The notes under the pieces are model-generated. The model did no database searches, was not told the origin of the DNA, and saw only the letters and a program-made list of their open reading frames with translations. Both the position numbers and the translations under genes were made by a program. Shown piece by piece: positions 32,965-43,734 of a DNA stretch of 64,000 nt; the stretch's first letter is position 1; each line of letters begins with the position of its first letter. The DNA is from Ryuthela nishihirai. Taxonomy: Eukaryota > Arthropoda > Arachnida > Araneae > Heptathelidae. The stretch lies in the NCBI GenBank assembly GCA_038380435.1, contig JAWZYU010000008.1, forward strand, positions 73,794,020 through 73,858,019, read 5' to 3'.

Positions 32965-34333
32965 CTCTGGTGTCAAAAATCATAACACCAAGAAGAAATA
33001 GAGTAAGGTTTGTGACTTGTAGAGTGTATGTTCAGCAAGAAGTGATTGTTAGCTGAGTGTACGTTAGCTGAAGAAATGATTAGAGTTTCAAGGTCAGTAG
33101 TGCAGTTGTCTTGTCTTGCAGACCAGTGAGAACATTCTAGAGAGGGTGTGACTAGACCCGTCTCTCAGATATTTAAAGGGGCAATTAGCCATGTTCAGCA
33201 TATCAGTTCTTGTGCAGGTGTTGTTAAGATATACCATGCAGACATGTGAGCTCCAGGTGAGCGAGTTTAACAGAAGGCATATTGTTTACAGGAGAGAAGG
33301 CAGTCTTTCATATCAAGAAATTACAGCTTGTGTGGGATGTAGTGTATCTGTTGTACATTGAATATACAGAGAATGGTTTGAAGATGGACACTGATTATGT
33401 CAGGAAGGTTCTGACCTCATCTACAGACAACCCAACAAGAAGATTTCCATCTTTGGAGGCTGGCTATAACAGATCTCTATGCCCCATATATGACCTTGAC
33501 CCATCAGTGTAGGTCGGTAACGTATATTCCAGTGTTAGCAGTAACAGTTCGATGGCATTTATTGCAATCTGAACTGCATGGCCACTGGCTCTCTGACACC
33601 CAATACAAAGCAGCCAGACTACAGTGGTGCATTGAATGACTGCAATGGTGTGACAAATGATACATCTTTTCTGATGAATTCCACTTCTTTGTGTTCAAAT
33701 ATGATGGCAGAATCCTCGTCCGCCAATGGGTTGATGAGAGGCACCAAGAAGAGTGTATTTGGACAAGCCGTACAGCAGCAATGCATGAGGTTATGGTATG
33801 GGGTGTGATCAGTTATGAAAGCAAATCCAGCCTAGTATGGATCCACACTGCCATTATCAGTGTTCGTTGCATCCAGGACATTTTACAGCCAATAGCTCTT
33901 CTTACAGACTGTCCTACATGCCATATTTCTGTAGGAGAATGCAAATCCCATGCAGTAGTTGCCACTGCTGAATACCTGAGACAAAACAATGTGAATTACC
34001 CTGAATTGTCACCCATCAAAAATGTAGCATATGGTCAAATTTAGGTTGTGGCAATACCAGCATATCCTGATAAATGCAGATGAACTTTGGGGCATGGGTG
34101 TATAGTACTTGGACAGTTTTTCCACACTCCAGCATGAAACATTTGTTTGACTCCATGGTTTACCATGTGCAGCAGGTCATACAAGCAAGGGGTGGATGCA
34201 GTCATTATTAAACAATTCAGTAACTCTCCAATTGCTTCCATATTGTAATCATTTTTTACTACAATAAAGCTACATTGAACCCCCAGTGTATTCTGATTGG
34301 TCCTTCTTGGTATTCTAATTTTTGTGAACATCT
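32965..34333 (+). mobile_element. Tc1/mariner-like transposon with imperfect TIRs
   Basis: The left end GTCAAAAATCATAACACCAA and right end CTTCTTGGTATTCTAATTTT form an imperfect inverted repeat of about 30 bases. The 1.37-kb size and a central transposase relic fit a Tc1 element. It inserted just right of exon G in intron 7. Confidence 0.82.
33250..34044 (+). pseudogene. Tc1-like transposase pseudogene
   Basis: Broken frames give LSYQEITACVGCSVSVVH (helix-turn-helix), IYREWFEDGH, FSDEFHFFVFKYDGRILVR (first catalytic Asp region), VMVWGVISYESKSSLVW, CIQDILQPIALL and EYLRQNNVN before a damaged PDLNPIEH region. The second catalytic Asp motif (usually DNA.PH) is degraded to ECKSHAV. Longest open stretch is 117 codons at 33691-34044. 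Confidence 0.87.
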
Positions 34334-36369
34334 GTGTAATTAACAGTAATCACATTTATGTTAATTTTAGATATATAATGTAAACAAAACTTACCAATTA
34401 AATCACAGTATAACAACAGAAAAAACAGGAAACAAATTCATTGCAAGCATTCCCTCATTTCAAGCATAAATGTTCACTTGTTATTGCTCCCTTTTTCACC
34501 ACTGCGAGAACCAAGACTTTTTTGGCACCTGAGGTAAGGTAAAAAATGATGTACCTTTGATAGGTATTCATTTTGCCTCATAATTCAAATACCTATACTA
34601 GAGTGAAATATAAAGAATTAGAAGTTTTTATATCACATATTTTTTTATAAATGACAAATAGTCAAGTCCTTGCAATCTGAATAAGGGATAGAAAAATATC
34701 TTATTTGTACTAAATGTTTGGTTTCATCTGTCGTATTTCAAAAATAAAAGAAAAAAGTATTTAAGTACATAAAAATATTAAGGCATCTAATAATTAATCT
34801 GTGTTTTTAAAGACATGTTTGGTGGGCTTTTAACTGAACAAATATTTTAGTCTAAGGAATTTCTAATATCACTTTCAGTTGTCAACATTGCTAAATCTAT
34901 TAGTCTGTTTTGAGTAGTTCTTAAATAATTTTTTATAAGTTTCAATTTTGAAAAAACTTGCACCATTCACAGTTGGCATCACCAAACAGTGAAATACAAA
35001 ATTTCATGAAGAATTTAATGATTAACCAAAAACAGATGAAAGGAAAAATCCATGCTACTACATTTTTTTTTTTTGATAATAGTGATAATAATGCAACTGG
35101 ATTTTTTTTGCTATTTTATTCTGAATTTTGGCACCTCTCAAAAAGGGCATAGTAAGGTAACTAACTGCCTTGCAGCCTCATCTAGTATATTGGAATGGCA
35201 CTGGTGAAAACAAGGAAAATTTTTGAAGTTATGAAGAAAATTATTCTGCAGTGAAACTGTCCAAATTGAATTATTTTGATGATTACAGTGAAAGAGTTAA
35301 AATAAAAAAAGTGTATCCTATGGACTAAGAATATGAACACAACTGAAATACACACTTTAGTAAAAGACATTATGTGTAAAAATGTGAGAGAGTAACAGAA
35401 GCACATATGAATTTGCTATTTGTGTTAGAAAAAAAATAGGAAAATATGTATGTTATGGTGGAAAAATAACCCTATATCAGAGTATCTGAAGAGTGTAACT
35501 ATTGTATTGGGAGAAGGGGAATCAAGCCCACCCTAAAAAAAGGGAAGTATTAATTTTTTTTAATGCAGCTACTTTCTTAACTATCTGGTTCATTGTATCA
35601 AAAAGAGTAAAGTTTTTAGATTCCATTTTTTCTAGGTTATATCATTTATTATAAGTGGACAAGTATTTTTAAATAAGTGCAGTACTTTAACAGTATATCT
35701 TCAATAAATCTGTAGATGTGATTGCTTGCATGCATGGCGCAAGCTATTTGGAAAAAATGGTAAGCATGTTCATTAAAGAGCTAAAACTAAAGTAAATTTA
35801 TTGGTTACTATAGGTTATTTCTTTTTCAGATATCCTTCTTTAAGATACTAATCCTGACATAGAGGTTAAAAAATGTTTATTTTACAAATCTTTATATTAA
35901 TAACTAGAAGAACACATATTGCCTCTGGCACTTTTTTGAAAGAGAATGAAGTTTTTCATTTACCTCCTTTTTTTCTCATTAAAAGTTTTAATTCGAACTA
36001 ATGGGTAATGGGAAAATGTGAACCGAAGTATTTTATTAGTACTTATACAACAGAAAAATTATTTGTCTTCTATCCTTGAATTTACGACAGTTACTTTTCT
36101 CACACCCCTCTGAGAAAAAGACAGATTGTTGCTGTCAGTGGGGAATATCTCTTGACACTACCACTGAAATTTCTACCATAAACAAATCACTTACAACTTT
36201 CATTAAACATTTTGTTTATTTCATTATTTAGTGACCTTTAATGTTCACAGGAACACCTTTAATGTTCACTGTTCATTATTTAGTGACCTTAAGGATTTTA
36301 AAAATGCGAATTATATTTTATTAATAAATAGTTTTTGTGGAAAAAATTAGTTTTGCAATGTGCAATATT
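34334..36369. other. Intron 7: unassigned AT-rich DNA
   Basis: About 2 kb with no clear gene. CACCTGAGGTAAGGTA-type and GCACCTCTCAAAAAGG phrases around 34525 and 35121 may be ends of an old element. A GAAGGGGAATCAAGCCCACC patch at 35513 faintly recalls the 140-bp tandem units. Confidence 0.4.
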
Positions 36370-36600
36370 CAAACCCACTTTTCTCCAGGTACATGCCAGA
36401 GTGTTTTAAGACCACTAAACTAATGCTGGCTCCATCATTCATCCATTAATGTGAATTATCAATCACCCATCTATGTCAATCCTGGTGCCACTAAAGCATT
36501 AGTACTCAGTTCAAAATTAAAAAGTAAAGTTGCCTTCCCCAATTATAGATGATGCCAGGAGCAGCAAATATCATGATTCACCCATTTACTTTTCCTTAAC
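36370..36600 (-). mobile_element. SINE3 copy (tRNA-like)
   Basis: On the minus strand: AGCATTAGTTTAGTGGTCTT, ACTCTGGCATGTACCTGGAG and GTGGGTTTGAATATTGCAC, a tRNA-like A box to B box order. It shares this with 37340-37520, 38050-38240 and 54520-54700. No target duplication identified. Confidence 0.7.
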
Positions 36601-36657
36601 TAGTTTTACTTTATTTGCATTATGATTATTATTTGGAGCTTTTCTTTAAGTTGGATC

Positions 36658-37085
36658 ATCATTTCTCTGCCCAATTCCACTAGAGGAGTTGCATTCGTGC
36701 AACTCTAATTTTTGATTGACACCACTAATGCATGTGGAAGGATATGCCCCCTCTTGCATCATAACTAGCATGAGTGATATTTCGAAATTTATGCAAATAA
36801 CTTTCCCAGCATGCAACACACATGGGTCAGTTGCACACCACGTACAATGTAAGTGACGTTAGGTCACATAGTCAAGTAGTCAAATGTCAGAAGGAGAATG
36901 TTAGAATGTTAGTGTGATTGCTCAAGTGGAGCAGAGTATGTTGGAGCTCAATGTGGAGTGTTTTTTTTAGACTGAGTTGAGTTGCTCAGATATTTTTGTA
37001 GAAGGAAGTTTCATTTTGGTGAGTTTAGATTTTTGGAAATAAACTTTGTTTTATGAAATAGTTTTTGACTTTCTAATTTTTTATC
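36658..37085 (+). mobile_element. Solo-LTR-like repeat, copy 2
   Basis: Same order as 19432-19815: GAGTTGCATTCGTGCAACTC, ATTTATGCAAATAACTTTCC, GCATGCAACACACATG, then GGTGAGTTTAGATTTTTGG and GGAAATAAAC. CpG positions of copy 1 are largely TpG or CpA here, as expected from decay of a methylated repeat. Confidence 0.55.
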
Positions 37086-37339
37086 TTGATCCGAGTTTTG
37101 ATATTTTGAATAGAATTAACTTTAATGATTGACAATCTTTTGATTTAAATTCCTTTCTACTAAATAATGCAAACCATACTAGGATAATCCTCATTTAACT
37201 TTATTGGCAAGATTAATTGCTTGGTGCCTGAGCTATCTGGAAACTATTTAACATATATTTTGGATCAGTTACAAGGTCCATAATGAAGAAAGTGGCATTT
37301 TAGAGTGTTACACAAAGACAGGATATTGATCAGTCATAT

Positions 37340-37520
37340 TAGTGGAAGAATGATGTTAGCCAGCAATAGTTTAGTGATCTTGAACATTCTGGCATATATC
37401 TGGAGAGATGTGGGTTTGAATCCTGCACATCAGCAAAACCCAATTTTTCCACAAAAACTATATATATATTTTTTTTTTACTTCAAACTCAACAGGTAACT
37501 CTGTGGATTTACTCTATTAA
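37340..37520 (+). mobile_element. SINE3 copy (tRNA-like)
   Basis: AGCAATAGTTTAGTGATCTT, CATTCTGGCATATATCTGGA and TGTGGGTTTGAATCCTGCAC form the tRNA-like head. CATCAGCAAAACCCA and an A/T-rich tail with CAACAGGTAACTCTG follow. The second copy 700 bases on shares head and tail. Confidence 0.78.
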
Positions 37521-37570
37521 TTAATTCATTAATAGTGCTCTTTTAACTTGAGTGGCTTATCTATATCTCA

Positions 37571-37956
37571 TTGGGGGCGGGGGTGGCTCAGTCGGTAGCG
37601 TGCCAGGCTCGTAATCTGTAGTTACCAGGTTCGAGTCCCAGCTGGGTCAGCGTTGAGATTTATCTCCGCAAAATTCTCCACCCTGCCCACGGTCAGTAGG
37701 GGACACCGATGGGCTTGGAAAGGCCGTCGTCCGTCGGTGGGACGTTAAGCCGTGGCCCCGTGTGCGGGAGAGCCATACCCTGTGCACGTTAAAGAACACG
37801 CTGGATGGCCTTGATGGGAGGCTACCATCTGTCTCCCAACAGCTGTTCCAGTGGGTCCCCTCCCCCAACCTTCTCTGAGCCTTCGGGGTCCATGTGACCT
37901 GGCCATTTAGCCCATGGTGTGCAAAAAAGTGCCGCTCAGAGGTAAAACAACCCAAA
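37571..37956 (+). mobile_element. SINE1 full copy with perfect 12-bp TSD
   Basis: Flanked by ATCTATATCTCA at 37559-37570 and 37957-37968. Head GGGTGGCTCAGTCGGTAGCG with CTCGTAATCTG, B box GGTTCGAGTCCC, and a well preserved body with GCACGTTAAAGAACACGCTG. Low decay indicates a fairly young copy. The minus frame 37647-37955 is a shadow. Confidence 0.95.
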
Positions 37957-38049
37957 ATCTATATCTCACTCAGTGCCACATTAAAAAGTAATGTTCCATT
38001 CTCTGATCATAGAGTACACAAGGAGCAACAAAGACGGGAGATTAATAAG

Positions 38050-38240
38050 TTGCATTAGTGGATGAATGATGGAGCCAGCATTAGTTTAGTGATCTTAGAA
38101 CATTCTGGCGTGTATCTGGAGATATGTAGGTTTGAACCTGCATGTTGGCAAAACTGCATGCAAAAAATTGCATGTCAGCAAAACAATAAACAAAATTTTT
38201 TCCACAATTTTTTTTTATTTATTGACTTTAAAGTCAACAG
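38050..38240 (+). mobile_element. SINE3 copy (tRNA-like)
   Basis: CCAGCATTAGTTTAGTGATC, AACATTCTGGCGTGTATCTG and TGTAGGTTTGAACCTGCATG, then TTGGCAAAACTGCATG and GTCAACAGGCAGCTCTGGGG. Compared with 37340-37520 it has extra CAGCAAAAC repeats. Confidence 0.75.
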
Positions 38241-38399
38241 GCAGCTCTGGGGATTAATTATTTATTATATTTCATTAGTACTAATACAACTGAAAAGGAG
38301 TTTTCCAATTATCTCTGAAAACTAAACAGTTGTGTTTTCCACTGACACTGGGCTTAAAGGGTCATTTTGCCAAAAAGGACCCTTTAAGGGTCATTTTGC

Positions 38400-39200
38400 C
38401 CATTTTTAAAGGCTCATTGTTGCCAAAGGAATCTTCATGACTGTCACATTTCACCATCAAAATTCTAGCATAAATACAATGTTTGCAATATTCATTTTAG
38501 AATTTTCAATTATTTTCCACTGTTAGAAAGTGCAATTATAGCTTTTGGGAGACTTGAAAAGTGTGAATCCTAATATTTCACAATACATAGCCAACCCAAA
38601 AATAATTTTTAATTTTATCTCTAAAAACAAACAGTTATTTCTTAAAAAAAAGTAGCATTTTCCCACTACCCTGGAGGCAAGGAATCAAATTACTGTTGCT
38701 AATGGAAATTTCATGAATTTCACATTCCACCAACAAAATTTCTAGCATGAATACATTGCTTGTAATATTTATTTGAAATTTTGCAATTTTTAAATTTTCC
38801 ACTCTTGGAGGGCACAATTATAGCTTTTGGAAGATTCAGGAAGTGAGTATCATAATATTTCATCAATACATATTAAACCCAAAAATTATTATCTCTAAAC
38901 AAACAATTATCTCTTAAAATACAAAGTTACACTCCTCCTGATAGTAAGGGGTCAACTCATTGTTGCCAATGGAAACTTCATGACCTTTACATTGCACCAC
39001 CAATATTTCAAATTTCGCATTGCAATATTTGTTTGAATTTTTGGAATTTTCAACCTTTTGCACCATTAAAGGGTGCAATTGTAGCTTTTAGGAGGTTCAA
39101 AAAATGCAAGTTGTAATATTTCATCCATACCTATCCAACCCAAAAGGAATTATTTCTAAAAATAAAAAGTTCGATGTCTGCAGACACAGACAAATGAAAA
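38400..39200. repeat. Tandem repeat, about 260-295-bp units, array 1
   Basis: Three units each contain, in order, an ATACATAGCCAACCCAAAAA-like start, an ATCTCTAAAAACAAACA motif, AATGGAAACTTCATGA, TTCACATTCCACCAACAAAA, and a GGGCACAATTATAGCTTTTG end. Unit starts lie near 38585, 38866 and 39128. The array ends in GATGTCTGCAGACACAGACA. The same order recurs at 43386-43734 with 49687-49800, and as one unit at 52725-52965. Confidence 0.85.
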
Positions 39201-39599
39201 AGTGAACACATTATCTTGTTTTCCTTTTTAAACAAGATAAAAATACTATTACATTCTTTCATTAATAGCACTTAAAAATGTATGGAATCAGACTCAGCTT
39301 GGAATCATTATAATGAAATTTTGTTTATTCTATCACTCCCAAAAATAAACATATGTAGGTTACAGTTAAATACATTCTTCACCATTGAAATTGCTCCACC
39401 CAAAAGGAGTCAATTGATTAACCTAAAACTTGACATGCAGATACAGCACAGGTCTATATGCAAATGATCATCAACCCAATTAAATCATTGCTGACAAGGC
39501 AGGATTTTTAAGATCCTATCGGGATGTGTTGTGTGTCATTGGTTGGAACTTCGTATGCTAAGCCATGGAAATATCATATATCAGAGGTGTGTGCAATGC

Positions 39600-39840
39600 C
39601 CAGAGCACCTGGGAGATGTTGCTATATTTATATAATTCAGTGCCTTTGAAAGAGATCAGGTGGTAGACCTCTGTGAAATTTATTGGTCCATCCATCAAAT
39701 AGCAGCACATGTTTGCTAATATACCCAAACTGTTGGTAATAAATATTGGCAAAAGTAGTATCAGGACCACAGTCCTAACTGCTATGGAGGAAGGGGGGCT
39801 ATCAGTGCTGTCAGACACATCTGGCAACTAGCTACAAGGA
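39600..39840 (+). pseudogene. Fragment of Tc1-like transposase N-terminus
   Basis: The plus strand reads FERDQVVDLCEIYWSIHQIA then AHVC and, after a stop, YTQTV, which is the helix-turn-helix start of Tc1-like transposases (FERG.VVGL...GWS.RQIA.HVG.S..TV). The DDE part is missing. The 89-codon minus frame at 39558-39827 is its shadow. Confidence 0.65.
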
Positions 39841-39965
39841 ACCATTCAGTGACTGTTACCAAAATCCATGGCATGATAGCACAAGTAGTATCATGACTAC
39901 TCATTATTGCCAGTGTCTACTATAGTGCCAAGAGAGAGTAAACTGGTTGATGAATCACATCACTG

Positions 39966-40288
39966 GGCAGGGGTGGCTCAGTCGGTAGTGCGCCAGGCTC
40001 ATAATCTGTAGTTCCCAGGTTCGAGTCCCAGCTAGGTCAGCGTTGAGATTTATCTCCGCAAAATTCCCCGCCCTGCCCACGGTCAGTAGGGGAAACCGAT
40101 GGGCTTGGAAAGGTCGCCGTCCGTCGGATGGGATGTTAAGCCGTGGCCCAGTGTGCGGGAGAGCCATACCCTGTGCATGTTAAAGAACACGCTGAATGGC
40201 CTTGATGGGAGGCTACCATCTGTCTCCCAACAGCTGTTCCAGTGTTCCTCCCCCAACCTCTCTTCAACCTCCCCCAACCTTCTCTGAA
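39966..40288 (+). mobile_element. SINE1 copy, 3'-truncated
   Basis: Head GGGTGGCTCAGTCGGTAGTG with CTCATAATCTG, then a clean body to the CCCCCAACC region, where a short internal duplication (CCTCCCCCAACC) appears. The usual 3' end is missing and replaced by a short perfect hairpin at 40287-40318. Frames on both strands at 39955-40319 are shadows. Confidence 0.9.
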
Positions 40289-40318
40289 CCTTCGGGGCCA
40301 TGTGACCCCGAAGGTTCA
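40287..40318. repeat. Perfect 12-bp hairpin at SINE break
   Basis: GAACCTTCGGGG, an 8-base loop CCATGTGA, then CCCCGAAGGTTC. The left arm and loop belong to the SINE1 3' region; the right arm is its exact inverse. It looks like a snap-back copying error at the truncated end. Confidence 0.9.
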
Positions 40319-40997
40319 CACATATCTGTCACACATATCTGTAACATCCTTCTGGTAAAGTAATTTCTGTGGTGAGGAGTATATGTTCTCTAAAAGTAGG
40401 ATTGAGTAAGAATACTTGTGTAAGAAGTTTCTGTTTACATGAAGTATTTAAGGGATGATCCATCATCATCAAACTGATCATGAAATTTAAAAGATTTGGC
40501 AAATGTGCAACTGACATAGTATTTAAAAAATAATCTCAAATACCAGTGGCAAATACTGAAAATATAAAAGATTGTTCTAGCATTACGAAGTCTACACCTT
40601 CAACAACCTACTGAAAACGGTAGGCTATAAGTACAGTATACTTTTGCTGATTGCAGGAGTTATGTTCCTGAAGATTGCCATGAACAACAGATCAGTGGGA
40701 CTAAAGGCTTGTGGAAAAAAATAGGGTTAAGCGTAGGCACATATTCTCAATGCAGTTATATAGAATACAGGAAACTTTGCAGGCTTTTCCCACTAAAAAA
40801 TGCTGTTTTTGCCAAAAATGCAGAGAAACTATGATGCAGATTTTTTCCCCCACCACCAGTCCTTCTACTGCATTCAATTCATTACCTATTTCAATGGAAA
40901 AATTAATTGCTTTTAATTTTCTGCTCCAGAATTTGGTGAACAGAAGCTGTTGTCTATTTTTTTTTGCAAATAGAAATTTTGTAGTCCTTTACATATA

Positions 40998-42399
40998 CAC
41001 TGGCAGAAATTGAAAAAAGAACTCCCAGAAGGAATTCTTTTAGGAACATCATATTATAATATGTTAATAGTTAAGGGCAGCAGAAACCATGATCCAAGAT
41101 TGAAAGTTATTGGATGAAATAATGACATCACTGAGAACGACAAAATGTATATGCACGCATCGTATATTTAAGGACTAGGCTGTGAAGAAAGTTATTCATC
41201 TTGTGTCGTGTTGTTCAGTGCTCTTTGAAGAAGCTACCATGCCTAGACGATGCAGGCACACAACATTTGTTCAGTTAGTGGAGTTTGAGTGAGGTCATAT
41301 AGTGGGTCTTCGGGAAGCAGGTTGGTCTTTTCATCAAATTTCACACCGCATTGGATGAGAGGTATCAGCAGTGATACATTGGTGGCATCGATGGTCAGAA
41401 GAGCATTCGTACACACTCGCAGACATGGTTCTGGGCAACACAGAGTTACGGACGCATGAGAGGATTGCTGTATCAGGAGGGCGGCGGTGGCAGAGCGGAC
41501 AGCTACAGTGTCACAAATTCGATCCTCTGTCATACCAAGGGTGTCTACAAGAATGATAAGCAATCGTCTTTTGGAAGCAGGACTATAGGCACGCATGCCA
41601 CTGTCACCTCGTCACTGTTGAGCACATTTGCAGTGGCGTCAAGAAGGAGGGAAGAATGGCAATCTGTGGTCTTCAGTGATGAAAGCAGATTCTGCTTAGG
41701 AGTGTCTGATGATCATTTACGCATCCAAAGGTGACAAGGTGAGCGGCTTCTTCCATCATGCATCCACCAGCGACACATAGGGCCCATGCCAGGCATCATG
41801 GTGTGGGGAGCAATTAGCTATCACTCTTGTACATGTCTGGTGTTTGTACAGGGTACACTGAATAGCAATACATACATCAGTGACATCATACTGCCGGTCG
41901 CCTTGCCATATTTATGTGTAATCCCAAATGCGATATTCCAGCAGGATAACGCCCACTCACACTCTGCCCAGGCAACTCAACATGCTCTTTAGGCAGTGCA
42001 CCAACTCCTTTGGCTAGCACATTCTCTGGACTTGTCTCCAATCGAGCATGTCTGGGACTGGATTGGATAAAGACCCTTCCACAGACTGCAGCAGGCAACG
42101 ACCATCGCTGATTTATGTGTCGAAGCTGAAAATGCGTGGAATGGTATCCCCCAGTGTAATATCCAGTATTTGTATGACCGATTCCATGCCAGATTGGAAG
42201 CTTGTATTGCTGCTTGAGGAGGTTCAACATCTTATTAAAATGTGTCTTCTGTAAATGTAATACTCATCAAAGGTACAATAAACATTGAATCACTTCATGT
42301 GTGATCACTGTCCTTTCTCAACAAGTTGTTTCTACTAAATAAATCTCATAGATTATGCTTCAATTGTTAATGATGTTCTTTTTTCAATTTCCACCAGTG
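40998..42399 (+). mobile_element. Tc1/mariner-like transposon with TIRs and TA target
   Basis: A 1402-bp element. The left end CACTGGCAGAAATTGAAAAA and the right end TTTTTCAATTTCCACCAGTG form a 20-base inverted repeat with two mismatches, continuing over AGAAC. TA dinucleotides flank both ends (40996-40997, 42400-42401). Size, TA target and the internal transposase relic are classic Tc1 traits. Confidence 0.93.
41239..42217 (+). pseudogene. Tc1-like transposase pseudogene (best preserved)
   Basis: Starts at an ATG (MPRRCRHTTFVQLVEFE), with the helix-turn-helix HIVGLREAGWSFHQISHRIG after one stop. The catalytic core follows: WQSVVFSDESRFCLGVSDDH (first Asp), PGIMVWGAISYHSCTCLVFV, FQQDNAHSHSA (second Asp), and LSPIEHVWDWIG. 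It ends DRFHARLEACIAA with a stop at 42215. At least four frame breaks or stops make it inactive. Length matches a 330-340 residue Tc1 transposase. Confidence 0.92.
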
Positions 42400-42401
42400 T
42401 A

Positions 42402-42786
42402 TATATACCCCACACCTATATGGCATGTTCTCATGAATGCTGTTGTAGTAGCATTGGTGCATATGCAACTCCTTCTAGCAGTTTGCCACATTATTACAGC
42501 TACAGCCATTATTTTTATAGTAAGATATATGAGAATTTTTACACATCCAAAAAATATTTTACAGCACACACAAAAGTTTTACAAGAACCAGAAACCTGCA
42601 ATTATTGAGGGCCTACTATATTCACTTTTAATTTTGGCTGCAAAAAAGAAGTTTAAAAGAAAAGGTAAGTTATTTGCTTAGTTATATAATAGAATTTTTA
42701 GCAGTTTCAGGTTTCTTTGACAACAGTAAATCATTTAGTAGTGAATTCATGAGACCTTACTCATATAGTTTACTTTCTTGTTATAG
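42402..42786. other. Intron 7 end: no gene seen
   Basis: Between the Tc1 element and exon H. Frames at 42355-42681 and 42420-42608 show no family motif and overlap the transposon end. The polypyrimidine tract before exon H is short but the TTATAG acceptor is clear. Confidence 0.45.
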
Positions 42787-42919
42787 GACAACATTCCAAT
42801 TACCTTTAGATGAAAAACTTGATGGAAGTACAGAATGTTCCCTTTGGACACCTTACAATAAGCAGTACATTTGGGGGAAAATGTATCTTTCTAATAATTA
42901 CATTTGCTTTGAAAGCCAA
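42787..42919 (+). CDS. TBC1D9: TBC1D9-like exon H: start of GRAM domain 2
   Basis: A 133-base exon runs from TTGTTATAG to GTAAGT. Its residues include FQLPLDEKLDG, CSLWTPYNKQYIWGKMYLS and NNYICFESQ, which match FRLP.DEKLDG.T.CTLWTPFNK..I.GQMF.S.NYICF.SK of GRAM domain 2. It closes in phase 0. The 10-kb intron before it contains two Tc1-like elements and several SINEs; the 13.7-kb intron after it contains the complete LINE. Confidence 0.95.
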
Positions 42920-43197
42920 GTAAGTAGTTAAACTTCTGTTGTTTAATAGGCAGTGCAACTATTGAAACAGATTTGGATTTACATAATGTACTTTAATTTC
43001 ACACATTTGGAGTGCACATGGGCACCCCAAATGTTAACCACCAGGTTGGGAGATATAACTGTTTCAAACAATTAAGCTAGCAATTGAAAACTAGAAGGAT
43101 AACGTATTATCTCTGACAAATATGGGATGCTCATTTTCAGCAAAAATGAATTTTTTCATTTTCTCTGAATATACCACCCTTTAACAGTGGTAATTCG

Positions 43198-43384
43198 TAA
43201 ATAAAATAAATACCCTCTCAAGCAGCTGCTTGCCACAGAGGTCTGACAGGAGTCTGTCAGTTTATATACCAAAGATAGAAGATCTGAGAGGATGGCAGAA
43301 CCTCAGCAGAAAAACGACACATACATCCATGCCTTACCCAGGACTCGAACACAGGTCCCTTAGATCAGTAGCCAAGCACTCTAA
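43198..43384 (-). mobile_element. SINE2 copy
   Basis: Antisense copy: ATACCCTCTCAAGCAGCTGC, TTGCCACAGAGGTCTGACAG, CCTCAGCAGAAAAACGACAC, then CCCAGGACTCGAACACAGGT and TTAGATCAGTAGCCAAGC of the tRNA-like head. It starts with an AAATAAAATAAATA tail. Confidence 0.9.
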
Positions 43385-43385
43385 T

Positions 43386-43734
43386 AGTTTATCAATACCT
43401 ACCCAACCCAAAAAGAATTTTCAGTTTTTCTCTTTTAAAAAAAGCAATTTTTACTTAAAACACAAAATCTGCCTTTTCTTCCTTCTCTGAGGGCAAAGGT
43501 AAAAAAAAATCATTGTTGTCAATGTAAACTTCATTGACATTCACATTTCACAACCAAAATTCTAATTTAATTGCATCATTTGCAATATTAGTTTGAAATT
43601 TTCCAATTTGAAACTTTTACCATTGTTAGAGGGTGCAATTACAGCTATAGTAAAATTCCAAAAGAGTGAATCATTACATTTCATCAGTGCCTATCCAACC
43701 CAAAAAGAATATTTATTCATCTCTAAAAACAAAA
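43386..43734. repeat. Tandem repeat (280-bp family), array 2, left half
   Basis: A unit starts at CAATACCTACCCAACCCAAA (43386) and a second at CAGTGCCTATCCAACCCAAA (43684). The second is broken at CTCTAAAAACAAAA by the complete LINE and resumes at 49687. The right half ends like array 1 (CAATGTCTACAAACTGACAG), so both arrays represent one dispersed unit. Confidence 0.82.

Noticed and set aside
37647..37955. Recurrent minus-strand protein MGCFTSERHFFAHHGLNGQV... seen in many places as a possible gene family
   Set aside because: It is the antisense translation of SINE1. It recurs only where SINE1 copies lie (13114, 18188, 22908, 37647, 40083) and its ends follow the repeat.
39558..39827. 89-codon minus-strand ORF resembling a membrane protein
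   Set aside because: The plus strand of the same bases reads as a Tc1-like helix-turn-helix, which explains the open antisense frame.
42355..42681. 108-codon hydrophobic ORF before exon H
   Set aside because: It overlaps the right inverted repeat of the Tc1 element, lacks any family motif and is T-rich low-complexity sequence.
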